Positions 34,628 to 43,685 of a stretch of DNA of 64,000 nt are shown piece by piece. The first letter of the stretch is position 1. Each line of letters begins with the position of its first letter. Source of the stretch: Leifsonia shinshuensis (GTDB taxonomy: Bacteria; Actinomycetota; Actinomycetes; Actinomycetales; Microbacteriaceae); the NCBI RefSeq assembly GCF_022606355.1, contig NZ_JAHHZQ010000001.1, positions 682,001 through 746,000 on the forward strand, in the 5' to 3' direction. A program made the position numbers and the translations under genes. A model generated the notes under the pieces. It saw only the letters and a program-made list of their open reading frames with translations. It was not told where the DNA came from and searched no databases.

Positions 34628-34700
34628 AGCGGATGACGAGATTCGAACTCGCGACCCTCACCTTGGCAAGGTGATGCGCTACCAACTGCGCTACATCCGC
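34628..34700 (-). tRNA. tRNA-Gly (anticodon GCC)
   Basis: Acceptor GCGGATG/CATCCGC, anticodon stem TCACC/GGTGA around TTGCCAA, anticodon GCC, and T-loop AGTTCGAATCT. First gene of the minus-strand tRNA group. Confidence 0.95.
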
Positions 34701-34887
34701 ATTTCGCACCCCGGTTTCCCGCGGCACTTGAATGACTTTAGCCGATCCCCGGGCCGATGACCAAACCGGCCGCGTCATCCGGGTGTGTCGCGCCGCGCAA
34801 CGCCCGGCGCACCGCCCCGATGTGCATTCGGGGGTCGGGGTCGGCTAGTATCGAGACTCGCAGCCGGAACCGTCCGGCCGCAGCAGC

Positions 34888-34963
34888 GGGCGATTGGCGC
34901 AGTTGGTAGCGCGCTTCCTTCACACGGAAGAGGTCATCAGTTCGAGTCTGGTATCGCCCACCA
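34888..34963 (+). tRNA. tRNA-Val (anticodon CAC)
   Basis: Acceptor GGGCGAT/ATCGCCC, anticodon loop TTCACAC giving CAC, T-loop AGTTCGAGTCT, and an encoded CCA at 34961-34963. It lies on the opposite strand to the Val-Cys-Gly group and shares acceptor, D-arm and anticodon stem with tRNA-Val(GAC), so the two form a long inverted repeat. Confidence 0.95.
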
Positions 34964-35157
34964 CGAACAAGAACGGCTCCCGGTCATCGGGGGCCGTTTT
35001 CGTTTGCGCCCGATGCAGCCCGGGCGATTCGACCGCACTCCTCGAGGTGCGGAACGTCGCCGAGCGCACCGCACCCTCCCCGGCTCCCCCTCCGCAAACC
35101 TTACGTTCCGTGACGGCCTCGCTCGCGCCCCCGCCCTCCGTGCGGCACCCTTGCTCA

Positions 35158-36333
35158 ATGAGCTTCTCGCCGGCACGCCCCCTGGAGGCGCTCTTCGCGT
35201 CCAGGTCGAGCATCAAGTGGCGCCGGTATCCGGCCGACGTGCTGCCGGTGTTCGTCGCAGAGATGGACTTCGACGTGGAGCCGGCCATCCTCGACCGGGT
35301 TGCCGACACCCTCCGCAACTCCGACACCGGGTACCTCGACTCCGCCGGTCCGTTGGCGCCCGCCTTCGCCGACTTCGCGTGGAGTTCGTGGGCGTGGGGC
35401 GTCGACCCGGCGTGGGTGCACCTGGCCACCGACGTGACCGTCGGGGTGGTGGAGACGCTGCGGCTGGTGCTACCCGAGTCCGGCGGCCGGGTCGTGCTCA
35501 CGCCCCCGGTCTACCCGCCTTTCTTCGAGATGATCGAGGAGGCCGACGCCGTCGCCGTGACGGTGCCGCTGCGGGAGGACGCCGACTGGGCGCTCGATCT
35601 CGACGGGCTGGAGCGCACGTTCGCGGCGGGCGTGGACGCGATGCTGCTGTGCAACCCGCAGAACCCGACGGGTCGATGTCACAGCCGCCGCACGCTGGAG
35701 GCGCTCGCGCGTCTCGCCGCCCGGTACGGGGTGTTCGTCGTCAGCGACGAGGTGCACGCCCCGCTCGCCCACCCGGGCACCCGCTTCACCCCGTTCGCTC
35801 CCGTCGCCCGCGCGGCGGGCGCACGTTCCGTCACCGTGACCTCCGCCAGCAAGGCCTGGAACCTCGCCGGCCTCAAGTGCGCGGTCATCGTCGCAGCCGA
35901 GCCCGCCACGGCGAGCCTGCTCGATCGCCTGCCGGAGGAGCTCGCCGCGCGCACCAGCATCCTCGGCCTCCACGCGAACGTCGCAGCGCTCTCCTGCCTG
36001 CGCTGGCGCGACGGGCTGCTCGACCAGCTCGTCTCCAACGTCCGGCTCCTGGAGGCCGAGGTCGCCCTCCACGCCCCGGACGTGCGGGTCGTGCGTCCCG
36101 ACGCCGGTTACCTGGCCTGGCTCGACTTCCGCGCCACCGGACTCGGCGACGATCCGGCGCGCACGCTCATCGACGTCGGCCGGGTGGCCCTCAACTCCGG
36201 ACTGGCGTTCGGCGAGCAGGGGCGCGGCTTCGCGCGGATCAACCTCGCCTGCGACCCGAGCACGGTCGTGGAGGCCGTGCAGCGGATCGCGCGGACCATC
36301 AGCACCGTCCGCTCCCCCGCCCTCGCCGGCTAG
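35158..36333 (+). CDS. PatB/MalY-family PLP-dependent C-S lyase (aminotransferase fold)
   Basis: A 391-residue fold-type I PLP enzyme that cleaves C-S bonds (cystathionine beta-lyase activity) in this family. SASKAWNLAGLKC contains the PLP lysine; NPQNPTGRCH is the Asn-binding loop and VVSDEVHAPLAHPG the Asp/Tyr region of MalY/PatB proteins. The start MSFSPARPLEALF fits the usual N-terminus; longer frames run into the tRNA. It converges on metY, with their stops overlapping as CTAG. Both act in sulfur amino-acid metabolism. Confidence 0.88.
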   Translation: MSFSPARPLEALFASRSSIKWRRYPADVLPVFVAEMDFDVEPAILDRVADTLRNSDTGYLDSAGPLAPAFADFAWSSWAWGVDPAWVHLATDVTVGVVETLRLVLPESGGRVVLTPPVYPPFFEMIEEADAVAVTVPLREDADWALDLDGLERTFAAGVDAMLLCNPQNPTGRCHSRRTLEALARLAARYGVFVVSDEVHAPLAHPGTRFTPFAPVARAAGARSVTVTSASKAWNLAGLKCAVIVAAEPATASLLDRLPEELAARTSILGLHANVAALSCLRWRDGLLDQLVSNVRLLEAEVALHAPDVRVVRPDAGYLAWLDFRATGLGDDPARTLIDVGRVALNSGLAFGEQGRGFARINLACDPSTVVEAVQRIARTISTVRSPALAG

Positions 36334-37631
36334 TCCGCGGCGGCGACCAGCCCGCGCTCCAGGTCCGCGATCAGGTCGCGGACGCTCTCCAGCCCGATCG
36401 AGAGGCGGATCAGGCCGGGCGTGATCCCCGCCTCCAGCCGCTCGGCCTCCGTCAGCTTGGCGTGGATGGTGCTGCCGAGGTGGATGGCGAGTGTGCGGAC
36501 GTCGCCGATGTGCGTCATCGGGCTGATCAGCTCCAGCGCGTCCAGGAAGCGACGCGCGGCCTCCCGGCCGCCGGCCAGGTCGATCGCGACGATGGAACCG
36601 GCGCCGAGCGGAAGATAGCGACGCGCGAGCTCGTGGTACGGGTCGCCCTCGAGCCCCGGGTAGTGCACCCGGGCCACCTCCGGTCGTCCCTCCAGCCATT
36701 CGGCGACGGCCTGGGCGTTCTGCACGTGCCGATCCATGCGCACCGACAGGGTCTCGATGCCGTGCAGCAGCAGGAACGTGCTGAGCGGCGGCACGGTCGG
36801 CCCGTATTCGAGCACGATCACCGTGCGCAGGTAGGCCAGCAGCGCGCCCGCCCCGAACCGCTCCACGAACGAGGGGACGCCGGGGCGCGGGGACTCCGTC
36901 AGCTGCGGGAACCGGCCGGCGTGCGCCGCCCAGTCGAATTGCCCCGCGTCGACCACGGCGCCGCCGATCACGGACCCGTGACCCGACAGCCACTTGGAGG
37001 TCGAGTGCACGACGATGTCCGCTCCGTCCTCGATCGGCCGCCACAGATACGGCGTTGGCACGGTGTTGTCGACCACCAGCGGCACCCCTGCGGTGTGGGC
37101 GATGGCGGCCAGCCGCGCGATGTCGACGACCTGGTTCAGCGGATTCGGCAGCGTCTCGGTGTACACGGCCTTCGTGTTCGGGCGGAAGCGGCGCGCCCAG
37201 TCGTCCTCGGTCGCGTCGTCGTCGACGTACTCGAAGACGATGCCCTGGCGCCGCAGGATGCCGCGGAACATCTCCCTCGTCCCCTCGTAGAGCGAGCGCG
37301 TGGCGAGGATGTGGTCCCTGGACTCGGCGAGCGCGTTGATCGCCGCGGCGATCGCGGCTTGGCCGCTCGAGACGACGATGCCGTCGACACCGCCCTCCAG
37401 GTCGGCGATGCGGCGGCCGGCGACCGCGTTCGTGGGGTTGTCGTTGCGTGAGTACGCCCGGTGGCGACTGCGCCCGGCGAAGCGGTCCTCTCCGTCGTCG
37501 AAATCGTCGAAGACGTAGCCGGCGGTCTGATAGATGGGCGTGACCCGGGCGTGCGTCTCGGCGTCCACGACCGATCCCGCGTGAATCTGCCGGGTCTCGA
37601 AGTCGAGTGGGCGCGAACAGTCGTCAGCCAT
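36330..37631 (-). CDS. metY: O-acetylhomoserine sulfhydrylase / cystathionine gamma-synthase family enzyme
   Basis: A 433-residue Cys/Met metabolism PLP enzyme. VHSTSKWLSGHG carries the PLP lysine; VVSSGQAAIAAAINAL, YSRNDNPTNAVAGRRI and VPLVVDNTVPTPYLWRP are the family's phosphate and ring-stacking regions. Length and the SGHGSVIGG loop favour O-acetylhomoserine sulfhydrylase (MetY), which adds sulfide to make homocysteine; cystathionine gamma-synthase cannot be ruled out. ATG at 37631 lies 6 bases after TACAGT, a leaderless pattern. It overlaps the PatB-like gene by the last 4 bases. Confidence 0.87.
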   Translation of the reverse strand: MADDCSRPLDFETRQIHAGSVVDAETHARVTPIYQTAGYVFDDFDDGEDRFAGRSRHRAYSRNDNPTNAVAGRRIADLEGGVDGIVVSSGQAAIAAAINALAESRDHILATRSLYEGTREMFRGILRRQGIVFEYVDDDATEDDWARRFRPNTKAVYTETLPNPLNQVVDIARLAAIAHTAGVPLVVDNTVPTPYLWRPIEDGADIVVHSTSKWLSGHGSVIGGAVVDAGQFDWAAHAGRFPQLTESPRPGVPSFVERFGAGALLAYLRTVIVLEYGPTVPPLSTFLLLHGIETLSVRMDRHVQNAQAVAEWLEGRPEVARVHYPGLEGDPYHELARRYLPLGAGSIVAIDLAGGREAARRFLDALELISPMTHIGDVRTLAIHLGSTIHAKLTEAERLEAGITPGLIRLSIGLESVRDLIADLERGLVAAAD

Positions 37632-37709
37632 GCGGCCACTGTAGTGACGGGCCGGTGGTGTCGTGGAGTCGTCCTTCACCGTTCGTCATCCAGGCGCCCG
37701 GCGCGGGCG

Positions 37710-38237
37710 TCAGCGCCAGCCGTAGCGCTCCTGGAGCGCTGTACGCACCGTGGCGAAGCGGCGAGCGTCCAGCGCGGCGGCCTCCCGGCGCATGCCGTTC
37801 GGGTGCACGCGGAACACGCGGTCGAGCCGGACGAAGCTGGGACGCCGCCGGCCGTCCCACGACCCGGAGCCGATCGCCAGGTACTCCGGTCGACCCGGGT
37901 GGGCCTGGCTGGTCAGTGCGACCGCGATCACGGTACCGCCCGACTCGGAGGCGACGACGAGCACTGGGCGGTCCTTGCCACGTCCGTCGGCCTCCTCGTA
38001 CGGGACCCACGTCCAGACGATCTCGCCGGGGTCCGGGTCGCCGTCGACGCTGGGGCTGTACGAGGTGCGCAGGCGCGCGAGACGGTGCGGATCGACCTCC
38101 CTGGTCGCATCGACGCCCGACCGTCCAGGCTCGGCACCGCCGACCAGCCCCGACCGGGCGGCAGCGGAGGGCGCCCGCTCAGCGGTCTTCGCCGACGGGC
38201 GGAACAGTCTCGCGATCGCGGTCAGGAGTCGGCTCAC
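37710..38237 (-). CDS. PemK/MazF-like protein
   Basis: A 175-residue protein with a C-terminal PemK/MazF-like domain: GEIVWTWVPYEEADGRGKDR then PVLVV, VIAVALTSQAHPGR and FVRLDRVFRV, the beta-barrel of the family. The first 60 residues are low complexity. MazF-type toxins are sequence-specific RNases, but no antitoxin gene is adjacent, so many stand-alone members of this type may not be toxins. I use the GTG at 38237, with TATCGT 7 bases upstream; an earlier GTG is possible. The gene begins inside the end of the Amt-like gene (about 59 bases overlap). Confidence 0.75.
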   Translation of the reverse strand: MSRLLTAIARLFRPSAKTAERAPSAAARSGLVGGAEPGRSGVDATREVDPHRLARLRTSYSPSVDGDPDPGEIVWTWVPYEEADGRGKDRPVLVVASESGGTVIAVALTSQAHPGRPEYLAIGSGSWDGRRRPSFVRLDRVFRVHPNGMRREAAALDARRFATVRTALQERYGWR

Positions 38238-39399
38238 CCTGGGCACGATAGCGGACGCGCGTGAGGCCGATCGTGTACCGGAGGGCGAGCGCCAGGCCCA
38301 GGGAGACGGCGAACGCGCCGATGAGCACCGAGAAGCCGGCGATGCCCTGAGCGGTGAACAGGTCGAAGTTGCCGCTGTAGATCATCCCACCGCTGGCGGC
38401 GAAGAGCCCCGTGTACAGGAGTCCGACCAGGCTCGCGACCGTGACGATGACGATCAGGGCCATGGAGGCTCCGAACCGGGCGCGCGCGGCGAGGTCGACC
38501 ATCGTCGCGCAGGCGAGGGCGGCGATGGCGCCCAGCAGCAACGACCAGCCGATGGTCAGCACGCCGGACGCCGGGGTGATCGCTACGAGACCGGAGAAGG
38601 CACCGCACAGCGCGCTGGTGGTCGTGGGACGGCGCAGCAGCACCCTGTCGACCGCCATCCACGCGAGGCAGCCGCCCGCCGACGCGACGAACGAGTTGAT
38701 CGCGATGAGCCCGGTGTACGCGTCGACGGCACCCTCGGAGCCGGTGGTGAGCCCCAGCCAGCCGACCCAGACCAGCGATCCGCCGATCGCGATGCTGGCG
38801 AAGCTCCGTTCCTCCGGCGGTCGGTGCTCGCCCCGCCCGCACGCGAGGATCACCCCGGCCGCCGAGGCTCCGGCCGCCACGCCGATCGGCAACGCGCCGC
38901 CGAAATCGATGACCCCCAGCACCCCGGTAGCCCAGCCGTCGTCGAGCGCGAGGACCGCGTAGCCGACCGGATAGAGCACGAGCACCGACCAGAGCACGAT
39001 CAGCACGAGCCAGGCGCGCAGCGTGATCCGCGACGCGACGGCCACCCCGACGATCGCGACGGACACCGCGCAGGCGGCCAGCTGCGCGCCGGCGCGCGCA
39101 ATCCCGTACAGGGGGCCGCCGTGCGGGTCGGCCGCCCCGAACCCGGTCGCGAGCCCGAACGACGGCGTCCCGACGACGTGGGCGATCCAGGGGGATCCCG
39201 CGAGCATCCCGTAACCGCCGAGCACTCCGAGAACCACGGTCGCCGCCGTGCCGATCAGCGCGAACAGCAGCGCACGGGAGGCCGCCGACCGGCCTCCCAG
39301 ACCTCCGACGAAGAAGGCGAGCCCGAACGGGATGAGCAGCGTGAGGGCTCCGCAGACGAACAGGAGCAGCGCGTCCACCTGCTCGCTCGTCGCGACCAT
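38179..39399 (-). CDS. Ammonium transporter paralogue lacking the twin histidines
   Basis: A 406-residue Amt/Rh-family protein with eleven or so transmembrane segments. It aligns with the neighbouring AmtB across the whole length: the pore region here is DFGGALPIGVAAGAS against DFAGGTAVHINAGAA of AmtB, so the first pore His is Gly; the second site reads IVIVTVASLVG against VVGIHLIGGLVG, so His is Val. The two histidines carry NH3 through the pore in known Amt proteins; without them it may be a non-conducting sensor or carry something else. GAAGGAG precedes the ATG. AmtB lies upstream on the same strand, separated by a hairpin. Confidence 0.8.
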   Translation of the reverse strand: MVATSEQVDALLLFVCGALTLLIPFGLAFFVGGLGGRSAASRALLFALIGTAATVVLGVLGGYGMLAGSPWIAHVVGTPSFGLATGFGAADPHGGPLYGIARAGAQLAACAVSVAIVGVAVASRITLRAWLVLIVLWSVLVLYPVGYAVLALDDGWATGVLGVIDFGGALPIGVAAGASAAGVILACGRGEHRPPEERSFASIAIGGSLVWVGWLGLTTGSEGAVDAYTGLIAINSFVASAGGCLAWMAVDRVLLRRPTTTSALCGAFSGLVAITPASGVLTIGWSLLLGAIAALACATMVDLAARARFGASMALIVIVTVASLVGLLYTGLFAASGGMIYSGNFDLFTAQGIAGFSVLIGAFAVSLGLALALRYTIGLTRVRYRAQGEPTPDRDRETVPPVGEDR

Positions 39400-39479
39400 C
39401 CTGCTCCTTCGCCCTCCGTGCCCCACTTACCCTAGCCGTCGCCGCCTGCCCGGCCAGGGCGCCGGACGGACGACGACGA

Positions 39480-39511
39480 GACGGGGCGCCGCCCGAAGGC
39501 GGCACCCCGTC
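39480..39511 (-). terminator. Hairpin between amtB and its paralogue
   Basis: Fourteen-bp stem (13 matched) with a CGAA loop, TTCG on the transcribed strand, just downstream of the amtB stop. There is no T-run, so termination efficiency is uncertain, but a TTCG loop is typical of strong terminators. Confidence 0.65.
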
Positions 39512-39543
39512 CGAGTGCGTCGCTGTGCTGGTGCGCCGAGCGG

Positions 39544-40818
39544 TCAGACCGTCTCGAGCGAGTAGCCCTCTTCGCCGTGGACCACGGTGTCGACGCCGGC
39601 CAGCTCGTCCTCGTTCTTGATCCGGAAGCCCATGGTCTTCTGGATGACCCAGCCGATGGCGTAGGCCAGGACGAAGGAGTAGATCAGGACGCTGAAGGCG
39701 CCGACCGCCTGCACTCCGAGCTGCGACCAGCTGCCGCCGTACCAGAGGCTCGAGAACGGCTTGGTGGCGTCGCCGTCGATGTGGGTGAAGCCGAAGAAGC
39801 CGATCCACAGCGTTCCGACGAGGCCGCCGATGAGGTGGATGCCGACCACGTCGAGCGAGTCGTCGAAGCCGAGCTTGAACTTCAGGTCGATGGCGACGGC
39901 GCACACGGCGCCGGCGACCAGGCCGAGCAGGATGGCGAAGCCGGGGGTCAGGATGTTACAGGCCGGGGTGATCGCGACCAGGCCAGCGACGGCTCCGGAG
40001 GCGGCGCCGATCGAGGTCGGCTTGCCGTCCTTGATCTTCTCCACGATCAGCCAGCCGATGGTGGCGGCGGCGGGAGCGGCGAGGGTGTTGATCCAGGCGA
40101 TCGCGGCGACACCGTCGACCGCGGCCTCCGAGCCGGCGTTGAAGCCGAACCAGCCGAACCACAGCAGCGCGGCGCCGAGCAGGGTCAGCGGCACGTTGTG
40201 CGGCTTGCTCATCCCCTTCGAGAAGCCGACGCGCTTGCCGAGCACCAGGGCCAGGGCCAGGCCGGCCGCACCGGCGTTGATGTGCACCGCGGTGCCGCCG
40301 GCGAAGTCGTTCACGTGCAGCACCGAGGCGATCCAGCCGTCCTGCAGGTTGAACACCCAGTACGCGACCGGGAAGTAGACGACGGTCACCCAGATGCCCG
40401 CGAAGACCATCCAGGCGCCGAACTTCGCCCGGTCGGCGATCGCGCCCGAGATCAGTGCGACGGTGATGATCGCGAAGGTGGCCTGGAAGCCCGCGAACGC
40501 GAGACCGCCCAGGTCGGGGGTGATCCCGTCCTTGCCCATCAGGCTGGACAGGAACAGGTCTGGGGTGCCGAGGACGTGCGGGATCAGCGGCTTGCCGAAG
40601 GCGAGCCCGTAGCCGTAGACGACCCAGAGCACGCCGACGATGGCCATCGCGCCGAAGCTCATCATCATCATCGACACCACGCTCTTGGCGCGGACCATGC
40701 CGCCGTAGAAGAACGCGACGCCGGGCGTCATCAGAAGAACGAGTGCTGCGGCTACCAGCAGCCACAGGGCGTTGACGGTTCCTGTGGTTGCGTAGTCCGC
40801 TGCTGTGTGCAACACCAT
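39544..40818 (-). CDS. amtB: Ammonium transporter
   Basis: A 424-residue Amt protein that brings NH4+/NH3 across the inner membrane. Eleven hydrophobic segments, the pore histidines in TAVHINAG and GIHLIGGL, and the family signature DFAGGTAVHINAGAAG are intact. Start in LHTAADYATTGTVNALWL with no cleaved signal. The usual neighbour glnB/glnK is not on either side in this window, so regulation by PII may be from a distant gene. It sits upstream of the paralogue lacking the histidines on the same strand. Confidence 0.93.
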   Translation of the reverse strand: MVLHTAADYATTGTVNALWLLVAAALVLLMTPGVAFFYGGMVRAKSVVSMMMMSFGAMAIVGVLWVVYGYGLAFGKPLIPHVLGTPDLFLSSLMGKDGITPDLGGLAFAGFQATFAIITVALISGAIADRAKFGAWMVFAGIWVTVVYFPVAYWVFNLQDGWIASVLHVNDFAGGTAVHINAGAAGLALALVLGKRVGFSKGMSKPHNVPLTLLGAALLWFGWFGFNAGSEAAVDGVAAIAWINTLAAPAAATIGWLIVEKIKDGKPTSIGAASGAVAGLVAITPACNILTPGFAILLGLVAGAVCAVAIDLKFKLGFDDSLDVVGIHLIGGLVGTLWIGFFGFTHIDGDATKPFSSLWYGGSWSQLGVQAVGAFSVLIYSFVLAYAIGWVIQKTMGFRIKNEDELAGVDTVVHGEEGYSLETV

Positions 40819-41025
40819 GCCGGATCTCTACCTCTCTGTGCGACGCCCTGGGGGTGGGTTCGAGCTCATCGGAGCCGAGCCGGGCGCTTCGGGGTGGAGC
40901 CAGTCTGTTCTTGAGAGGTTTCGGGGGCGGGATGCTGGTGTTTCGTCGGTGTTACGCGATTCCGGGTTGTGTAAACAGTCTGTTTCGCCCCTCCCCGAAT
41001 CCGCCGAGCGGAGGAAGATGCGCCG

Positions 41026-42081
41026 TCACGCGTCGTGCGGCGGCAACTCCCCCGCGGTGAGCGCGATCATGCGCGAGACCGAGCGGAGGTACTTCTTGCG
41101 GTAGCCGCCGCCCAGCATCTCGTCGTCGAAGACGTCGTTCAGCGCGGTGCCGGTCTGCACGATCGGGATCTCGGCGTCGTACACGCGGTCGATGAACGCG
41201 ACCAGGCGCAGCGCCGCCATCTGGTCGTGCAGCACGTGCACGTCGGCGAGTCCGATGACGTCGACGCCGTCGAGCATCTTGATGTAGCGGGAGGGGTGCA
41301 CCGTCGCCAGGTGCGCGATGAGAGCGTCGAAGGTGTCGCTGGTCGCGGTCTCCCCACGGCCGGCGAGCGCCGTCAGCACCCGGTCGTACTCGGCGGCGTC
41401 GACGGTGACGGCGGACCCCGTCGTGTCGCGGCGCCGGTAGTCGAGACCGTCGATGCGGAGGGTCTGGAAGTTCGCGGAGAGCGACTGGATCTCGCGCAGG
41501 AAGTCGCTCGCGGCGAACCGGCCTTCGCCGAGCGCATTGGGCGGGGTGTTGCTGGTCGCGGCGATGCGCGTCCCGGAGGCCACCAGCTCGCCCAGCATCC
41601 GGGTCATCATCATCGTGTCGCCCGGGTCGTCGAGCTCGAACTCGTCGATGCAGATCAGGGCGGAGCCCTTCAGCAGCTGCACGGCTCCCGCGTAGCCCAG
41701 GGCGCCGACCAGGGCCGTGTACTCGATGAACGTGCCGAAGTACTTGGGGCCGGGGGCCTCGTGCCAGAGCGCGGCGAGGAGGTGGGTCTTGCCGACGCCG
41801 AACCCGCCGTCGAGGTAGACGCCCGGCTTCATGGCCTCCACCTTCTTGCGGCTGCGGCTGAACAGCCCGGCCGGTCGCTGCGGCTCCCACGACTTGGCGA
41901 AGAGCTTGAGCGTGGTCACGGCCTCCGACTGGGACGGGTAGTCGTGGTCGGGGCGGTAGGAGTCGAAGGTGGCGTGCTCGAACTGCGACGGCGGCACCAG
42001 GCTCGCGGCGATCTCGGCGCCGGTGATCTGCGGCGAGCGGTCGGCGAGGCGGGGCAGGGCTCCGGTCGTCTCGAGGGTCAT
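41026..42081 (-). CDS. zapE: ZapE/AFG1-type cell-division ATPase
   Basis: A 351-residue ATPase of the AFG1/ZapE family. Walker A GGFGVGKTHLL, Walker B ALICIDEFELDDPGD, and sensor SNTPPNALGEG are in order, then LRIDGLDYRRR and GVDVIGLADVHVLHDQMAALR, both family motifs, to the C-terminus. ZapE destabilises FtsZ filaments in studied bacteria. I place the start at the ATG at 42081 (MTLETTGALPRL), which is the family's normal N-terminus; the longer frame upstream is low complexity. It lies divergent from the rhodanese gene. Confidence 0.9.
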   Translation of the reverse strand: MTLETTGALPRLADRSPQITGAEIAASLVPPSQFEHATFDSYRPDHDYPSQSEAVTTLKLFAKSWEPQRPAGLFSRSRKKVEAMKPGVYLDGGFGVGKTHLLAALWHEAPGPKYFGTFIEYTALVGALGYAGAVQLLKGSALICIDEFELDDPGDTMMMTRMLGELVASGTRIAATSNTPPNALGEGRFAASDFLREIQSLSANFQTLRIDGLDYRRRDTTGSAVTVDAAEYDRVLTALAGRGETATSDTFDALIAHLATVHPSRYIKMLDGVDVIGLADVHVLHDQMAALRLVAFIDRVYDAEIPIVQTGTALNDVFDDEMLGGGYRKKYLRSVSRMIALTAGELPPHDA

Positions 42082-42232
42082 GGCGGGGTGCACCTTCGGT
42101 CGTCGTGGCTGTGTCGTCGTATTTGTGTCGAAGTGTTGACGGGGCGTCCTGCTCGTGCGGCACGCCGCGTAGCCTGGAGGTCGCACCCCGCGAAATCGCA
42201 GGGTTCCAGCCTAAGCCGTAAGGATCAGCAGC

Positions 42233-43150
42233 ATGGCCATCGCCACCGACCCGTCGCCCGACTTCGCCGGCTACGCACACCCCGAACGACTGGTCAGCAC
42301 CGGCTGGCTGGCTGAGCACCTCGGCGAACCGGGGCTGGTCGTGGTGGAGTCCGACGAGGACGTTCTGCTGTACGACACCGGGCACATCCCCGGTTCGGTC
42401 AAGATCGACTGGCACACCGACCTCAACGACCCGGTCGTGCGCGACTACGTCAGCCCGGAGCGGTTCGCCGAACTTCTCGGCTCCAAAGGCATCGCCCGCG
42501 ACACCACCGTGGTGATCTATGGCGACAAGAACAACTGGTGGGCCGCCTACGCCCTCTGGGTGTTTACTCTCTTCGGCCACGAGGACGTGCGCCTGCTCGA
42601 CGGCGGCCGCGACAAGTGGATCGCCGAGGGCCGCGAGCTCACCCGCGACGTCCCGTCGCCCGCACCGGTGGAGTACCCGGTCGTCGAGCGCGACGACCGC
42701 ACCATCCGCGCCTTCAAGGACGACGTGCTCGCCCACCTCGAGCTCGTGCGCTCGGGCGGGGGTGCCCTGATCGACGTCCGCTCGCCCGAGGAGTACAGCG
42801 GTGAGCGCACGGAGATCCCCGGCTACCCGACGGAGGGCGCGCTGCGCGCCGGCCACATCCCGTCCGCGGCGTCCGTGCCGTGGGCGCGCGCCGCCGCACC
42901 CGACGCGACCTTCAAGCGCCGCGCCGACCTGGAGACCGTCTACCTGGGCGACGCCGGCCTGAAGACCGGCGACGAGGTCGTGGCGTACTGCCGGATCGGC
43001 GAGCGCTCCAGCCACACCTGGTTCGTGCTCACCCACCTGCTGGGCTTCGAGAACGTGCGCAACTACGACGGATCGTGGACCGAGTGGGGCTCGGCGGTGC
43101 GTGTGCCGATCGTCACCGGCGCCGAGCCGGGCGAGGTCCCCGGCCGGTGA
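42233..43150 (+). CDS. Thiosulfate sulfurtransferase (tandem rhodanese)
   Basis: A 305-residue protein of two rhodanese domains. The C-terminal active loop is [14 protein letters not shown], with the catalytic Cys; the N-terminal domain has [12 protein letters not shown] in place of a Cys and is inactive, as usual. [17 protein letters not shown] and [14 protein letters not shown] are the typical CH2A regions of both domains. It transfers sulfane sulfur to cyanide or cellular acceptors in the cytoplasm. SufE follows 46 bases downstream, a common actinobacterial pair. Confidence 0.92.
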   Translation: MAIATDPSPDFAGYAHPERLVSTGWLAEHLGEPGLVVVESDEDVLLYDTGHIPGSVKIDWHTDLNDPVVRDYVSPERFAELLGSKGIARDTTVVIYGDKNNWWAAYALWVFTLFGHEDVRLLDGGRDKWIAEGRELTRDVPSPAPVEYPVVERDDRTIRAFKDDVLAHLELVRSGGGALIDVRSPEEYSGERTEIPGYPTEGALRAGHIPSAASVPWARAAAPDATFKRRADLETVYLGDAGLKTGDEVVAYCRIGERSSHTWFVLTHLLGFENVRNYDGSWTEWGSAVRVPIVTGAEPGEVPGR

Positions 43151-43196
43151 TCCCGCCGGTGTCCCTGAACCCTCCGTGCGCAGGTACCGTTAAAGG

Positions 43197-43631
43197 ATGA
43201 CCGTCCTCACCGGCACGCTCGCCGAGATCCGCGACGACTTCCAGGCGCTGGAGCAGAACGACCGCCTGCAACTGCTGCTGGAGTTCTCGGACGAGCTGCC
43301 CGAACTCCCGGAGCGCTACCGCGAGCACCCCGACCTCCTCGAACGGGTCGAGGAGTGCCAGGCCCCGGTGTTCATCTTCGTGGAGGTGGACGACGCGAAC
43401 ATCGTCCACCTCTACGCCACGGCCCCCAGGGAGGCGCCGACCACGCGCGGGTTCGCGTCGATCCTGGTTCAGGGCCTCGCCGGTCTCACGGCCGACGAGG
43501 TGCTCGCGGTGCCCGACGACTTCCCGCAGACGCTCGGCCTCACTCAGGCGGTGTCTCCGCTGCGCATCCGCGGGATGTCTGCGCTGCTCGGCCGCACCAA
43601 GCGGCAGGTGCGGGCGAAGCTGGCGGCATAG
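43197..43631 (+). CDS. sufE: SufE-family protein
   Basis: A 144-residue SufE-like protein, which accepts persulfide sulfur and passes it to the SUF Fe-S scaffold in characterised members. The core is VEECQAPVFIFVEVDD, with the acceptor Cys in VEEC, and RGFASILVQGLAGLTADEVL is the family's second helix. TACCGT ends 6 bases before the ATG, which also has AAAGG. It follows the rhodanese gene in the same direction; both handle sulfur, so a shared role in Fe-S assembly or sulfur transfer is plausible. Confidence 0.9.
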   Translation: MTVLTGTLAEIRDDFQALEQNDRLQLLLEFSDELPELPERYREHPDLLERVEECQAPVFIFVEVDDANIVHLYATAPREAPTTRGFASILVQGLAGLTADEVLAVPDDFPQTLGLTQAVSPLRIRGMSALLGRTKRQVRAKLAA

Positions 43632-43685
43632 CCGGTCGGGCGCGCGGACGGCCAGTGCATCGCGCCGATACGCTACGGTGTCGAG

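Noticed and set aside
34785-37451. Long plus-strand frame covering tRNA-Val, patB and the metY region
   Set aside because: It runs through a tRNA gene and opposite metY, and its protein is low-complexity Arg/Gly/Pro.
37710-38237. Complete toxin-antitoxin pair at the PemK-like gene
   Set aside because: No small antitoxin gene is found on either side; the upstream gene is an Amt-family membrane protein.
40952-43036. Long minus-strand frame across the rhodanese and ZapE genes
   Set aside because: Antisense to the rhodanese and out of frame with ZapE; both real genes have full motifs.
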